DNA of 64,000 bases from contig NZNW01000065.1 of the NCBI GenBank assembly GCA_002695065.1, forward strand, positions 34,387-98,386. The letters run 5' to 3'. This DNA comes from Salinicola sp. Its GTDB lineage: Bacteria > Pseudomonadota > Gammaproteobacteria > Pseudomonadales > Halomonadaceae. Positions 47,667 to 56,984 of this stretch are shown here, piece after piece. Every line of letters begins with the position of its first letter. Position 1 is the stretch's first letter. The position numbers were made by a program, and so were the translations under genes. The notes beneath the pieces were generated by a model. It was not told the origin of the DNA and searched no databases. It worked only from the letters and a program-made list of their open reading frames with translations.

Positions 47667-47801
47667 TTTGTACGAAAACTAGCTGCGCTCGGCAATACGG
47701 CGTTAAAAATCAGCTCAAAATGCTCATTTACACCCCGTAAATTCCGCGTTTTCGCCGATTTTTGCCTTGTCTTGCCCTCGCTCGCTGACTTTTCGTACAA
47801 A
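47667..47801. repeat. Palindromic repeat, copy B (135 bases)
   Basis: The same element as copy A at 24145, ending in TTTGTACGAAAA (47667-47678) and TTTTCGTACAAA (47790-47801). Long stretches are identical to copy A, including the CTAGCTGCGCTCGGCAATAC segment and the centre TTTACACCCCGTAAA, but it lacks the two CGCCAGCCCGGT blocks. It fills the gap between two convergent glycosyltransferase genes and reaches to within two bases of the second gene's stop. Confidence 0.88.
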
Positions 47802-47803
47802 CC

Positions 47804-49012
47804 CTAGGTACGGATCACGCTGTCGACGAAATCCACCAGCGTCTCCCCATAGCGGTCGAGATCGAAATCGCGGGCGACCTGCTCGCGGGCGGCCTGCGCC
47901 ATGCGTCGCCGCAGCGATGGATCCCGGGCCCAGCCCTCAAGGACCGTGGCGGCTTCCGCCGGCTCGAGTACGCCGGCCTCGACGAGGCTGTCGGTGGTGG
48001 GATCGTAGACCTCGTCGGGCCCCTTGGCGCAGCGGGGGTCGTAGCGCGCCAGGCTGTGGCGCGAACGGCCGGGGTTCAGGACGGCGCCATTGACGCCATG
48101 ACGCACGAGCTCCGGCAGGCCATCGGCATTGCCGACCAGCGTGGGCAGGCCATGAGCCAGGGCTTCCTGGACCACGTTGCCGAAGGGTTCGCGCCAGGAG
48201 GGGCAGATGAAGGCGTCCAGCGAGGCGTAGAAGCCCGACATGTCGTCGACCAGGCCCTTGAAGTGAACGCTGTCGTTCAATCCCCACCGCGCTGTCCACT
48301 GCTTCAACACCGGCTCCAGCGGCCCGCTGCCCGCGATCCACAGTTCCGCCTCGGGGCAGCGCTGCTTGAGTTCGGCGAAGGTTTCCAGGGCGACCATCGG
48401 CGCCTTCAGGCCCGTCATCCGGCCCGCGAAACCGAGCCTGAAGCGGTCGCCGGGGTGGCTGGCGGCCTGTTCCGGGAGACGGATGGCGTTCTGCAGCACG
48501 CGATAGGGGATGTCGGGATCCAGCTGCCACTTGAGCTGGAGAATCCGCAGGCCGGCGTAGGAGTTGCAGAGCACGCCGTCCAGCCGCGAGAGATAACGCC
48601 TCAGGCCGGGTGCATCCGCTGCCAGCCACGCACTCCCGCGTTCGAAGTGGATCAGCGGGATGCCGTCGTCGAACGCCAGCGGATGATTGACGATCTTGTT
48701 CCAGACCACCACGGCATCGAGTTCCAGACGCTGCATCATGGCGAGCTGATAACGCTGGCGCACGCTCGGCAGGAACTTGGGAATCCGCCAGCGCCCACCC
48801 TTGATACTGTGCATCCGTGCCGCGCGGTGAGGGGCGTAAGCTGGCTCGAGCAGTGAATGGATCTCGTCGGTCTGCAGCAGCACATGGTGGTCGTGCTGCG
48901 GGGTATGGCGGGTATAGAAGCGAGTGAAGTAGCGTTCCACGCCGCCCAGGTTTCTGAGGCTGACCAGGTGGCCGATGCGGCTGGTGGTGCCACGAGTTGA
49001 TTCTTCGATCAT
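47804..49012 (-). CDS. Family 4 glycosyltransferase
   Basis: A 402-residue GT-B enzyme with RIGHLVSLRNLGGVERYFTR, VLCNSYAGLRILQLKW, FRLGFAGRMTGLKAPMVALE, LWIAGSGPLEPVLKQW and the E-x7-E motif CPSWREPFGNVVQEALAHGL. Probably LPS outer core or surface glycan assembly. Start chosen as ATG 49012, close to the domain edge; ATG 49060 and 49102 are in frame, and none has a clear ribosome-binding site. It is divergent from the GT9 gene. Confidence 0.85.
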   Translation of the reverse strand: MIEESTRGTTSRIGHLVSLRNLGGVERYFTRFYTRHTPQHDHHVLLQTDEIHSLLEPAYAPHRAARMHSIKGGRWRIPKFLPSVRQRYQLAMMQRLELDAVVVWNKIVNHPLAFDDGIPLIHFERGSAWLAADAPGLRRYLSRLDGVLCNSYAGLRILQLKWQLDPDIPYRVLQNAIRLPEQAASHPGDRFRLGFAGRMTGLKAPMVALETFAELKQRCPEAELWIAGSGPLEPVLKQWTARWGLNDSVHFKGLVDDMSGFYASLDAFICPSWREPFGNVVQEALAHGLPTLVGNADGLPELVRHGVNGAVLNPGRSRHSLARYDPRCAKGPDEVYDPTTDSLVEAGVLEPAEAATVLEGWARDPSLRRRMAQAAREQVARDFDLDRYGETLVDFVDSVIRT

Positions 49013-49149
49013 GAATGTCTTGTCTGGATGGTTTTCTGGATGATTCGGTCGAAGCGCCATGATTGACGCGCGTTGGTCGGGGTGCGAGTCATGCCCGGTC
49101 AACTTCCGTTAGAATGGGCGCTTTACCCAATGGGAATTCATTCAAGCCC

Positions 49150-50259
49150 ATGAAGCAATCTCTGCCAGAGCGCCCGCGACATATCGGCATCCTGCGTCTC
49201 TCCGCGCTGGGCGACGTCTGCAACCTGGTGCCCACGGTGCGCGCGCTGCAACGCCAATGGCCCGAGGCGCGGATCACCTGGATCGTCGGCAAGGCCGAAC
49301 ATGGCCTGCTGGACGGTCTCGATGGCGTCGATCTGGTGGTCTACGACAAGTCCACCGGTTTCCAGGGCATGCGTGCGATTTGGCGTCAACTCGAGGACGT
49401 CCGCTTCGACGTCCTGCTGCACATGCAGCAGGCGCTGCGCGCCAGCGTACTGTCGTTGGGGCTGAAATGCGACGTGAGGGTGGGCTACGACAAGGCCCGG
49501 GCCAAGGATTGGCAGCACTGGTTCACCCATCGCCAGCTGGCTCCCCATCCACGCGCACATGTGCTCGAATCCTTCATGGATTTCGCCCGCCTGCTGGGGG
49601 TCGAGGATACCCGCCTCGACTGGTCGCTGCCGGTGCCGGACGCCGCCTACCAGGAAGCGCGCCAGTTGACCCGCGACCGGCCCTATCTGGTGATCAGCCC
49701 CTGCGCCAACCCGCGGCTGCGCAACTTCCGCAACTGGTCGGCCGAGGGCTATGCCGCCGTGATCGAACACGTCTGGCAGCGCTACGGGCTGAGAACCGTC
49801 ATGAGTGGCGGCGGCAGTCCCCAGGAACGCGACATGGGCGAGCAGATCCGCCGGCTGGTGCCCGATGTCGAGATCATCGACGCCATCGGTCGAACGTCGC
49901 TCAAGGGCCTGCTGGCCCTGCTGGATCGGGCGCGCGTGGTGATCGCACCCGACTCCGGGCCGGTGCACATGGCCAATGCGCTGGGCACGCCGACGCTGGG
50001 GCTCTACGCCACCACCAATCCGGATCGCGCGGCCCCGTACTGCTGGCGCAGCCATGTGGTCAATCGCTACCCTGACGCCGTGCGCCGCTATCTGAAGAAG
50101 TCCGTCGAGAGCGTCAATTGGGGCACGCGGGTGCGCCACGCCGACGCCATGGCACTGATCACGCTGGACGACGTGGTCGAGCATCTGGACGGACTGATGA
50201 CCGCGACACGCGATACCGCCAACGCCGACGACGTAACGGAGCCGCCGCATGAAGGTTGA
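49150..50259 (+). CDS. Family 9 heptosyltransferase (OpsX/WaaC-like)
   Basis: A 369-residue GT9 enzyme. [73 protein letters not shown] and [20 protein letters not shown] are family landmarks. It is more like the OpsX-type heptosyltransferase I of Haemophilus and Pasteurella, which acts on phosphorylated Kdo, than E. coli WaaC; this agrees with kdkA nearby. That subfamily call is from memory and moderate. It overlaps hldE by 11 bases, so the donor-synthesis gene is translationally linked. Confidence 0.85.
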   Translation: MKQSLPERPRHIGILRLSALGDVCNLVPTVRALQRQWPEARITWIVGKAEHGLLDGLDGVDLVVYDKSTGFQGMRAIWRQLEDVRFDVLLHMQQALRASVLSLGLKCDVRVGYDKARAKDWQHWFTHRQLAPHPRAHVLESFMDFARLLGVEDTRLDWSLPVPDAAYQEARQLTRDRPYLVISPCANPRLRNFRNWSAEGYAAVIEHVWQRYGLRTVMSGGGSPQERDMGEQIRRLVPDVEIIDAIGRTSLKGLLALLDRARVVIAPDSGPVHMANALGTPTLGLYATTNPDRAAPYCWRSHVVNRYPDAVRRYLKKSVESVNWGTRVRHADAMALITLDDVVEHLDGLMTATRDTANADDVTEPPHEG

Positions 50260-51679
50260 TCTTTCGCAGTTGGAGCACGCCCGTCTGCTGGTGGTGGGCG
50301 ATGTCATGCTCGACCGCTATTGGCATGGCGCGACGTCGCGGATCTCGCCCGAAGCGCCGGTGCCGGTGGTGAAGGTGGAAGATGCCGACGATCGTCCGGG
50401 CGGGGCGGCCAACGTAGCCCTCAACATCGCCTCGCTGGGAGGCCACGCCAGTCTGGCGGGCGTGGTGGGGCGCGACGACAACGCCGACCATCTCGAACGT
50501 GCGCTGGAAGCTGCCAATGTGAGCGCTCACTTTCAACGCAGCCCGGAAGTGCCGACGATCACCAAGCTGCGCGTCATGAGTCGCAACCAGCAGTTGATCC
50601 GCCTCGACTTCGAATCGCCGCTGTGGAACGTCGACACCGCGCCGCTGGTCGCCAAGGTCGAGGCGGCGCTGGGCGATGCGGAAGTGGTGATTCTCTCCGA
50701 CTACGGCAAGGGTAGCCTGAACCGGGTCGAGACGCTGATCGCCGCGGCCCGAGCGGCCGGCAAGCGGGTGCTGGTCGATCCCAAGGGCAGCGATTTCAGC
50801 CGCTATCGCGGTGCCAGCGTGATCACGCCCAACCTGGCCGAGTTCGAAGCGATCGTCGGCCCCTGTGCCGACGATGCTGAACTGGCGGAGAAGGGCGAGG
50901 CGCTGCGGGCGGCGCTGGCGCTCGAGGCGCTGCTGGTCACCCGCAGCGAACGCGGCATGACCCTGATCCGTGAGGGGCACGCCCCGCTGCACCTGCCGAC
51001 CCACGCGCGGGAGGTCTTCGACGTCACCGGCGCTGGCGACACCGTGATCGGGGTGTTGGGGCTGGCGCTGGCCGCCGGCCACGGCTTCGGCGAGGCGGTG
51101 ATGCTGGCCAATCTCGCCGCCGGACTGGTGGTGGCCAAGCCCGGCACCGCGGTGCTGTCGGTGGCGGAGCTCTACACGGCACTGCACGGCGACAGCCTGG
51201 CCGAATACGGCGTCATCGGGGAAGGCCCGCTCGTCGGGGCGGTGCGTGCCGCGCAGGCTCGCGGCGAGCGCGTGGTGATGACCAACGGCTGCTTCGACAT
51301 CCTGCATGCCGGCCACGTGGCGTATCTGGAGCAGGCCAAGCGCCTCGGCGACCGCCTGATCGTGGCGGTCAACGACGACGCCTCGGTGGCCCGGCTCAAG
51401 GGGCCCAAGCGGCCCATCAACACGCTGGCGCGCCGGGCCCAGGTGCTGGCGGGGCTGGCCGCGGTGGACTGGGTCGTCCCCTTCGGCGAAGACACGCCGG
51501 CGCGGCTGATCGAGGCGATCCTGCCGGATCGGCTGGTCAAGGGCGGCGACTACCGGCCGGAGGATATCGCCGGTGGCGAGGCGGTCATCGCCAATGGCGG
51601 CGAAGTCCTGGTGCTGGGCTTCGAGGATGGCGTCTCGACCACCACCATGATCGATACCATTCTCGACCGCGAGCGCTGA
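50249..51679 (+). CDS. hldE: Bifunctional heptokinase / ADP-heptose synthase
   Basis: A 476-residue fusion. The N-terminal PfkB-type kinase (1-320) has [34 protein letters not shown] and the catalytic [20 protein letters not shown]; the C-terminal cytidylyltransferase-fold domain has [20 protein letters not shown] (HxGH near residue 352) and [16 protein letters not shown]. It phosphorylates heptose 7-phosphate and, after GmhB acts, joins it to ADP. HldD (33561) then epimerises the product. Full length. Confidence 0.97.
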   Translation: MKVDLSQLEHARLLVVGDVMLDRYWHGATSRISPEAPVPVVKVEDADDRPGGAANVALNIASLGGHASLAGVVGRDDNADHLERALEAANVSAHFQRSPEVPTITKLRVMSRNQQLIRLDFESPLWNVDTAPLVAKVEAALGDAEVVILSDYGKGSLNRVETLIAAARAAGKRVLVDPKGSDFSRYRGASVITPNLAEFEAIVGPCADDAELAEKGEALRAALALEALLVTRSERGMTLIREGHAPLHLPTHAREVFDVTGAGDTVIGVLGLALAAGHGFGEAVMLANLAAGLVVAKPGTAVLSVAELYTALHGDSLAEYGVIGEGPLVGAVRAAQARGERVVMTNGCFDILHAGHVAYLEQAKRLGDRLIVAVNDDASVARLKGPKRPINTLARRAQVLAGLAAVDWVVPFGEDTPARLIEAILPDRLVKGGDYRPEDIAGGEAVIANGGEVLVLGFEDGVSTTTMIDTILDRER

Positions 51680-51685
51680 GCCGCG

Positions 51686-52972
51686 GTGCGCGCTCGACAC
51701 GGCCTCCCGTCGCGACTCGCGCGCTGGCTCTACTCGCTGGCCGTCTGTCTGTTGTCGCCGCTGATCTGGTGGCGGGTGTGGCGTGAGTGGTTGCCCACTC
51801 ACCCCCGTCGCGAGCGGCTTGGCTTCATCGCCGTGGAGGGCGATCGCCCGCGGCTGTGGCTGCACGCGGCATCGGTGGGTGAAGTCGTCACGGCGGCGCC
51901 CCTCATCCGCTCGCTGCTGGATGATCACCCGGATCACGACCTGGTCGTCACCACCATGACCGCCACCGGCGCCGAGCGCGTTCGCCAGATGTTCGGCGAA
52001 CGGGTCTCCCACCATTTCCTGCCGCTGGATTTCCCGATCAGCGCGCGACGTTTCATCGCCCGACTGAATCCCCGCCTGGCGGTCATCGCCGAAACCGAGC
52101 TCTGGCCCAACCTGCTGGCGGCGTGCCGACGCCGGGGCGTGCCGGTGGTGGTCGCCAATGGCCGCTTGAGTGCCGGTGCCTTCCGGCTCTACCAGCGCTT
52201 CGGGGCCCTCAGCCGGGGCATGCTCGAGACGGTGGCCTGGATCGGTGCCAAGTCGCCACTGGACGCCGAGCGGTTCGTCTCGCTGGGCGCACCGGCGACG
52301 CGGGTGGCGGTGACCGGGGCGTTGAAGTTCGATCTCGACGTGGACGACGCCACGCGCCACGCCGGCCAGCGACTGCGGGCGAGCTGGGGGGCGCGGCCGG
52401 TCTGGATCGCAGGCTCCACCCATCCGGGGGAAGACGAGCAGGCGCTGATCGCCCATGCCGCGCTCAAACGCCGTTGTCCCGACGCGCTGCTGATTCTGGT
52501 GCCGCGCCATCCCCGGCGCTTCGATGCCGTCGACGCGACCTGCCGCGAGCGGGGGGAGCAGGTCGTGCGATTGAGCGCGCGAATGCCGGTCACCCCGGAA
52601 ACCACGGTACTGCTGGGCGATACCATGGGCGATCTGATGCGGCTCTACGGCTGTGCCGATGTCGCCTTCGTCGGTGGCTCGCTCGAGCCGGTCGGCGGCC
52701 ACAATCTGCTCGAGCCGGCGGCGCTGGGCGTGGCGGTGGTGAGCGGTCCCCATCTCGACAACCTGCGTGAGATCGCCGATACGCTGGCGGCCGGCGAGGC
52801 CAGGCTCGAGGTCGCCGATGCCGATGAGCTCGGCGCCACGCTGATCTCGCTGTTCGAGGACGACGATCGCCGTCACCGGCTTGGCGCGGCCGGGCGGGCC
52901 GTGGTCGAGGCCAATCGGGGGGCGCTGGCGAGGACCCGTAAGAGAATCGCAGCGCTGCTGAACGATTCGTAA
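51686..52972 (+). CDS. waaA: Kdo transferase WaaA (KdtA)
   Basis: A 428-residue membrane-anchored GT30 enzyme transferring Kdo to lipid A precursor. An N-terminal hydrophobic segment (WLYSLAVCLLSPLIWWRVW) is followed by RLWLHAASVGEVVTAAPLIR with the catalytic Glu, TTMTATGAERVRQMFGERV, ETELWPNLLAACRRRGVPVV, AGSTHPGEDEQALIAHAAL and VGGSLEPVGGHNLLEPAALG. It starts with GTG 6 bases after hldE. With kdkA present, it may add only one Kdo (inference). Confidence 0.97.
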   Translation: MRARHGLPSRLARWLYSLAVCLLSPLIWWRVWREWLPTHPRRERLGFIAVEGDRPRLWLHAASVGEVVTAAPLIRSLLDDHPDHDLVVTTMTATGAERVRQMFGERVSHHFLPLDFPISARRFIARLNPRLAVIAETELWPNLLAACRRRGVPVVVANGRLSAGAFRLYQRFGALSRGMLETVAWIGAKSPLDAERFVSLGAPATRVAVTGALKFDLDVDDATRHAGQRLRASWGARPVWIAGSTHPGEDEQALIAHAALKRRCPDALLILVPRHPRRFDAVDATCRERGEQVVRLSARMPVTPETTVLLGDTMGDLMRLYGCADVAFVGGSLEPVGGHNLLEPAALGVAVVSGPHLDNLREIADTLAAGEARLEVADADELGATLISLFEDDDRRHRLGAAGRAVVEANRGALARTRKRIAALLNDS

Positions 52973-53077
52973 CGTCATCGACGGGAATGATTGAAAGTTC
53001 GGTCTGTCAGAAGCGTGTCAGAAATGCCTGCGACACTCTTCGATGGCTCGAACCTCTTGGCTGCTGGATATTCCCGT

Positions 53078-54100
53078 ATGGACTTTCGATTCAAGAGTCG
53101 CAAGTTGCGATTTTATACTGGCGGTATCGCCAGCCTGCTCGTTCCCGACAGTCTCTATCGCCAACGTCTGCATCGATTGATGGCGACGCTCTCCGACGAG
53201 GAGATGCGTGCCGTCATGAAACGAGTCGATTACTACAACCGTCTGGCGAGCCCTTTCGACCCTGGCGACGGGGCGGTGCGTATCGGCGATTTTCGCTACG
53301 AGAAGCGCGGCGCCTATTACCTGGATGCCAGACGGGTGGTTCGTCATTTCGATCCCGAGCTGCGTTTCAACTACCGCTTCGGCGACGTGACCTGGGTGGC
53401 CGAGACGCCGACGATCGTCAAGAGCCGCCCGATCTGTCGCGAGACCCCGCCGGGCAACGCCAACAACCTGCTGTTGAAGCTCAACAGCGTGCGCCACTTC
53501 CATTTCGCCAACGACCGGTTGCGGTACGCCGACAAGAAGACCGGCGTCGTCTGGCGGGGGAAGTGCTTCCATGAGCACCGGGCCGCGGTGCTGCGCCGGT
53601 TCTGCCGGCACCCGCGGATGGATATCGGCCAGAGCCATGCCAAGCGGCGCCATCAGCCGGATTATCGACCCTATCTGTCGATCGAGGCACAACTGCAGTA
53701 CAAGTTCGTGCTGAGCCTCGAGGGCAAGGACGTTGCCACCAATCTGAAGTGGATCCTGTCGTCGAACTCGCTCTGCCTGATGCCGCCCCCGCGTTACGAG
53801 ACCTGGTTCATGGAAGGCGCGCTGGAGCCCTATGTCCACTACGTGCCGCTGGCCGAGGATTGCCACGATCTCGAGGAGAAGATGGACTACTACTCGACGC
53901 GTCCGGAAGAAGCCGAAGCGATCATCCGCAACGCCAACGCCCATGTGGATCGATTTCGCGATACGCGCCTCGAGCACCTGATCTCGCTGCTGGTGATGCA
54001 CCGGTATTTCGCGCTTTCCGGGCAGCTGTCGTCCCGGTCCGACCCGCTACCCGCTCACCCGGCGGTCAACGCCAGCGCGGCGAGAAACAACTGGGCGTGA
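53078..54100 (+). CDS. Family 90 glycosyltransferase (CAP10-like)
   Basis: A 340-residue protein with FYTGGIASLLVPDSLYRQRL, VRIGDFRYEKRGAYYLD, TIVKSRPICRETPPGNANNL, PYLSIEAQLQYKFVLSLEG and CLMPPPRYETWFMEGALEPY. These are the landmarks of the GT90/CAP10 family, known for xylosyl or glucosyl transfer in fungal capsule and animal Notch modification; bacterial members are typically in LPS loci. A start at ATG 53078 is chosen; ATG 53024 and TTG 52991 are possible. Its last 46 bases overlap the convergent deacetylase-fold gene. Confidence 0.82.
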   Translation: MDFRFKSRKLRFYTGGIASLLVPDSLYRQRLHRLMATLSDEEMRAVMKRVDYYNRLASPFDPGDGAVRIGDFRYEKRGAYYLDARRVVRHFDPELRFNYRFGDVTWVAETPTIVKSRPICRETPPGNANNLLLKLNSVRHFHFANDRLRYADKKTGVVWRGKCFHEHRAAVLRRFCRHPRMDIGQSHAKRRHQPDYRPYLSIEAQLQYKFVLSLEGKDVATNLKWILSSNSLCLMPPPRYETWFMEGALEPYVHYVPLAEDCHDLEEKMDYYSTRPEEAEAIIRNANAHVDRFRDTRLEHLISLLVMHRYFALSGQLSSRSDPLPAHPAVNASAARNNWA

Positions 54101-54966
54101 CGCCCGGCCAGCGCCTCGAGATCGCGGTCATAGCCGCCGCCGATGACGCCCGCGACGGGAATGCCCAGTCTTCGGCACTTCGCCAGCACCCGATAATCAC
54201 GGCGATGGAGGCCGTGGTCGCTCAACGACAGATGCCCCAGCCGGTCGTCGGCGTGCACGTCGGCGCCGGCATCGAACAGCACGAACTGCGGCTGGAAGTC
54301 GCCCAGGATCGAGTCCAGCGCCGTCTCGAGGCGCTCCAGATAGGCATCGTCCCCGGTGCCGCGGGGTAGCGCCACGTCGCGATCGCTCCGGCGCTTCTCG
54401 AACGGGAAGTTGGCCTCGCCGTGGAGCGACAGCGTGAAGACCCGTGGCTCGTCGCGGAAGATCCAGGCCGTTCCATCTCCCTGGTGCACGTCGCAGTCGA
54501 CGATCAGGACCCGCTCGAGACGATACTCGGCCAGCAGGTAATGGGCGGCTACCGCGAGATCGTTGAGCAGGCAGTAGCCGCTGGCACGATCGGCATAGGC
54601 GTGGTGGGTGCCGCCGGCGGTGTTGAGTGCCAGCCCGGTCTGCATGGCGCTGCCCACCGCGGCGAGTGTCCCGCCGACTTCCAGCAGGGTGCGTTCGACC
54701 AGCGCCGGCGACCAGGGGAAGCCGCTCGGCGTACGCCGCGTGGCCGCGATCTCGCCCAGGTAAAAGCGCTGCAGGTAGTCGGCGGTGTGCCCACGCAATA
54801 GCGCCTTGCTGGTCGCCGGCGCAGGGGTGATCCAGCAAACGTCGTCACGGTCGTCGAAGCCCAGCGTCGACAGGCGCTGGCGCAGGATCCGGAATTTCGC
54901 CATCGGGAACGGATGGCGCTCGGGCCAGTCGATGCTGTAGCCCGGGTGATGAACGATGGGTAGCAC
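54055..54966 (-). CDS. Histone deacetylase-fold hydrolase
   Basis: A 303-residue arginase/deacetylase-superfamily zinc enzyme. GTG start: VLPIVHHPGYSIDWPERHPF, then GGTHHAYADRASGYCLLNDL, the zinc-ligand motif VDCDVHQGDGTAW, SLHGEANFPFEKRRSD, and DAGADVHADDRLGHLSLSDH (second Asp ligand region). Bacterial members deacetylate acetylpolyamines or other small acetylated amines; the substrate is unknown. It overlaps the GT90 gene by 46 bases and diverges from the hydroxyacid dehydrogenase gene. Confidence 0.85.
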   Translation of the reverse strand: MLPIVHHPGYSIDWPERHPFPMAKFRILRQRLSTLGFDDRDDVCWITPAPATSKALLRGHTADYLQRFYLGEIAATRRTPSGFPWSPALVERTLLEVGGTLAAVGSAMQTGLALNTAGGTHHAYADRASGYCLLNDLAVAAHYLLAEYRLERVLIVDCDVHQGDGTAWIFRDEPRVFTLSLHGEANFPFEKRRSDRDVALPRGTGDDAYLERLETALDSILGDFQPQFVLFDAGADVHADDRLGHLSLSDHGLHRRDYRVLAKCRRLGIPVAGVIGGGYDRDLEALAGRHAQLFLAALALTAG

Positions 54967-55092
54967 GCGCGAGTGATCTCCGCTGGGTCGATGAAAAAGC
55001 CGTTGGTACTGGGCCGCGGCAATTGGTCCCTGGCGGTGGTGCCAGGGATCGCTACGCTGGGAGATGCCCTCCGTTGCCGCGAGTTTTTCGCC

Positions 55093-56088
55093 ATGCGAGT
55101 TACCGTTTTCAGTGCCCAGCCCTACGATCGCCGCTTTTTCGACGAACTCGCTGCCGTGCAAGATGCCGATGACGACATCGAGTGGCATTATCAGGAGGCC
55201 AGTCTCGATGCCGGTACCGTAGCACTGGCGGCGGGCAGTGATGCCGTCTGCGTGTTCGTCAACGACTGCCTCGACGCCGCCGTGCTCGACACGCTGGCCA
55301 CCCTCGGGATCCGCGCGATCGTGTTGCGCTGCGCCGGTTTCAACAACATCGATCTCGCGGCTGCCCATCGGCTCGGGCTGTTCGTGGCGCGGGTGCCGGC
55401 CTACTCGCCGGAGGCGGTGGCCGAACACGCGCTGGCGATGATCATGACCCTGAACCGCAAGACTCACCGGGCCTTCAACCGCGTGCGCGAGGGCAACTTC
55501 GCACTCGATGGGCTCTTGGGGGTCACGCTGCATGGCAAGACGGCGGGCGTGATCGGCACGGGGCGGATCGGACTGTGCATGGCACGTATCCTGAAGGGAC
55601 TCGGCTGCGATGTGTTGGGCTACGATCCCTATCCTGCCGACGCGTTCCCGGCCTACGGGGAAGCGGTCCCGCTCGAGGCGCTGCTGGCACGCTCCGATAT
55701 CGTCTCGCTGCACTGTCCGCTGACCGAGCAGACCCATCACCTGATCGATGACGGGACCCTGGCGGCGATGAAGCCGGGCGCCATGCTGGTCAATACCTCG
55801 CGAGGGGCGCTGATCGATACCCCCGCGGTCATCGGTGCGCTGAAATCACGTCAGCTGGGGGCGCTGGCCATCGACGTCTACGAGCAGGAGAGCGAACTGT
55901 TCTTCCGCGACCACTCGGCGGAGATCATCGACGATGACGTGTTCGCGCGCCTGGCGAGTTTCCCCAATGTGCTGATCACCGGGCACCAGGGTTTCTTCAC
56001 CGTCGAGGCGCTGCGCGAGATCGCCCAGGTGACCCGGGCCAACCTGATGGCCTTCGCCGAAGGCATCGAGTGCCCCAATCGGCTGTAG
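55093..56088 (+). CDS. ldhA: D-2-hydroxyacid dehydrogenase (D-lactate dehydrogenase-like)
   Basis: A 331-residue NAD-dependent dehydrogenase of D-LDH length. MRVTVFSAQPYDRRFFDELA, LRCAGFNNIDLAAAHRLGLF (Arg), the Rossmann turn GVIGTGRIGLCMARILKGLG, YEQESELFF (Glu) and ITGHQGFFTVEALREIAQ (catalytic His) match fermentative D-lactate dehydrogenase LdhA. It may instead act on phenylpyruvate or other 2-oxoacids. ATG 55093 matches homologues; the upstream in-frame extension is unlikely. Confidence 0.88.
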   Translation: MRVTVFSAQPYDRRFFDELAAVQDADDDIEWHYQEASLDAGTVALAAGSDAVCVFVNDCLDAAVLDTLATLGIRAIVLRCAGFNNIDLAAAHRLGLFVARVPAYSPEAVAEHALAMIMTLNRKTHRAFNRVREGNFALDGLLGVTLHGKTAGVIGTGRIGLCMARILKGLGCDVLGYDPYPADAFPAYGEAVPLEALLARSDIVSLHCPLTEQTHHLIDDGTLAAMKPGAMLVNTSRGALIDTPAVIGALKSRQLGALAIDVYEQESELFFRDHSAEIIDDDVFARLASFPNVLITGHQGFFTVEALREIAQVTRANLMAFAEGIECPNRL

Positions 56089-56097
56089 CGGGTCGGG

Positions 56098-56769
56098 TCA
56101 GCGGGTCATGCGCTCCACGCCACCGCCGGTACCCAGCATCAGCACGTCGGCCGGACGCTTGGCGAACAGGCCGTTGGTGACCACGCCGACCACGGCATCC
56201 AGCGCCGCTTCCATCGCCTCGGGCTGGTCGAACAGCTTGTCGTAACCGTCGAGGATACGGTTGCCGTTGTCGGTCAGCACGCCGTCCCGATAGACCGGCG
56301 TGATGCCCAGCTTGACCATCTCGCGGGCGACGTAGGAGCGCGCCATCGGAATCACCTCGACCGGCAGCGGGAAGCCGCCCAGCACCTCGACCCGCTTGCT
56401 GGCATCGGCGATGCAGATGAAGCGCTCGGCGCAGGCGGCCACGATCTTCTCCCGGGTCAGCGCCGCACCGCCGCCCTTGATCATGCGCAGTTTCCCATCG
56501 ATCTCGTCGGCGCCGTCGACATAGACCGGAACGGTGCCGACATGGTTGAGTTCCAGCACGTCGATACCGTGGGACTTCAGCCGCGCTGCCGTCGCTTCCG
56601 AACTCGCTACCGCGCCGCGGAAGTCGTGCCGGCGAGCGGCCAGCAGATCGATGAAGTGGTTGGCCGTGGAGCCCGTGCCCACGCCGATCACCGCATCCGG
56701 GGTCAGCAGGTTGTCGATGTCTTCGAGGGCTGCGGCGGCGACGGCGCGCTTGAGATCGTCCTGGGTCAT
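56098..56769 (-). CDS. rpiA: Ribose-5-phosphate isomerase A
   Basis: A 223-residue pentose-phosphate enzyme interconverting ribose 5-phosphate and ribulose 5-phosphate. It has [53 protein letters not shown] and [20 protein letters not shown], all family signatures, and ends [12 protein letters not shown]. Full length. It converges with the dehydrogenase gene (9-base gap) and diverges from ilvA, a common arrangement in gammaproteobacteria. Confidence 0.97.
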   Translation of the reverse strand: MTQDDLKRAVAAAALEDIDNLLTPDAVIGVGTGSTANHFIDLLAARRHDFRGAVASSEATAARLKSHGIDVLELNHVGTVPVYVDGADEIDGKLRMIKGGGAALTREKIVAACAERFICIADASKRVEVLGGFPLPVEVIPMARSYVAREMVKLGITPVYRDGVLTDNGNRILDGYDKLFDQPEAMEAALDAVVGVVTNGLFAKRPADVLMLGTGGGVERMTR

Positions 56770-56984
56770 GTCGGTTCCGGCAGGCTGAGAGGGAAGGGTT
56801 CGATTCGGGTACGCTCGGAGCGCGGCCAGTATAAAGCAAGCGGCACACGCTGCCGATGTCGCTGGACGCTCGGGGCCGGGGTCTGCTAACAATACGGGTC
56901 CACTATTGTTACCCACCGTTCCCGTGCCCGCCGACCCCGAGGCGGGAGCGCTGCACCCCCAGCTGTTCGCCAGGACATACCCGA

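Noticed and set aside
50159..52978. A 939-codon open frame opposite hldE and waaA
   Set aside because: Antisense shadow of two certain genes; open only because of high GC.
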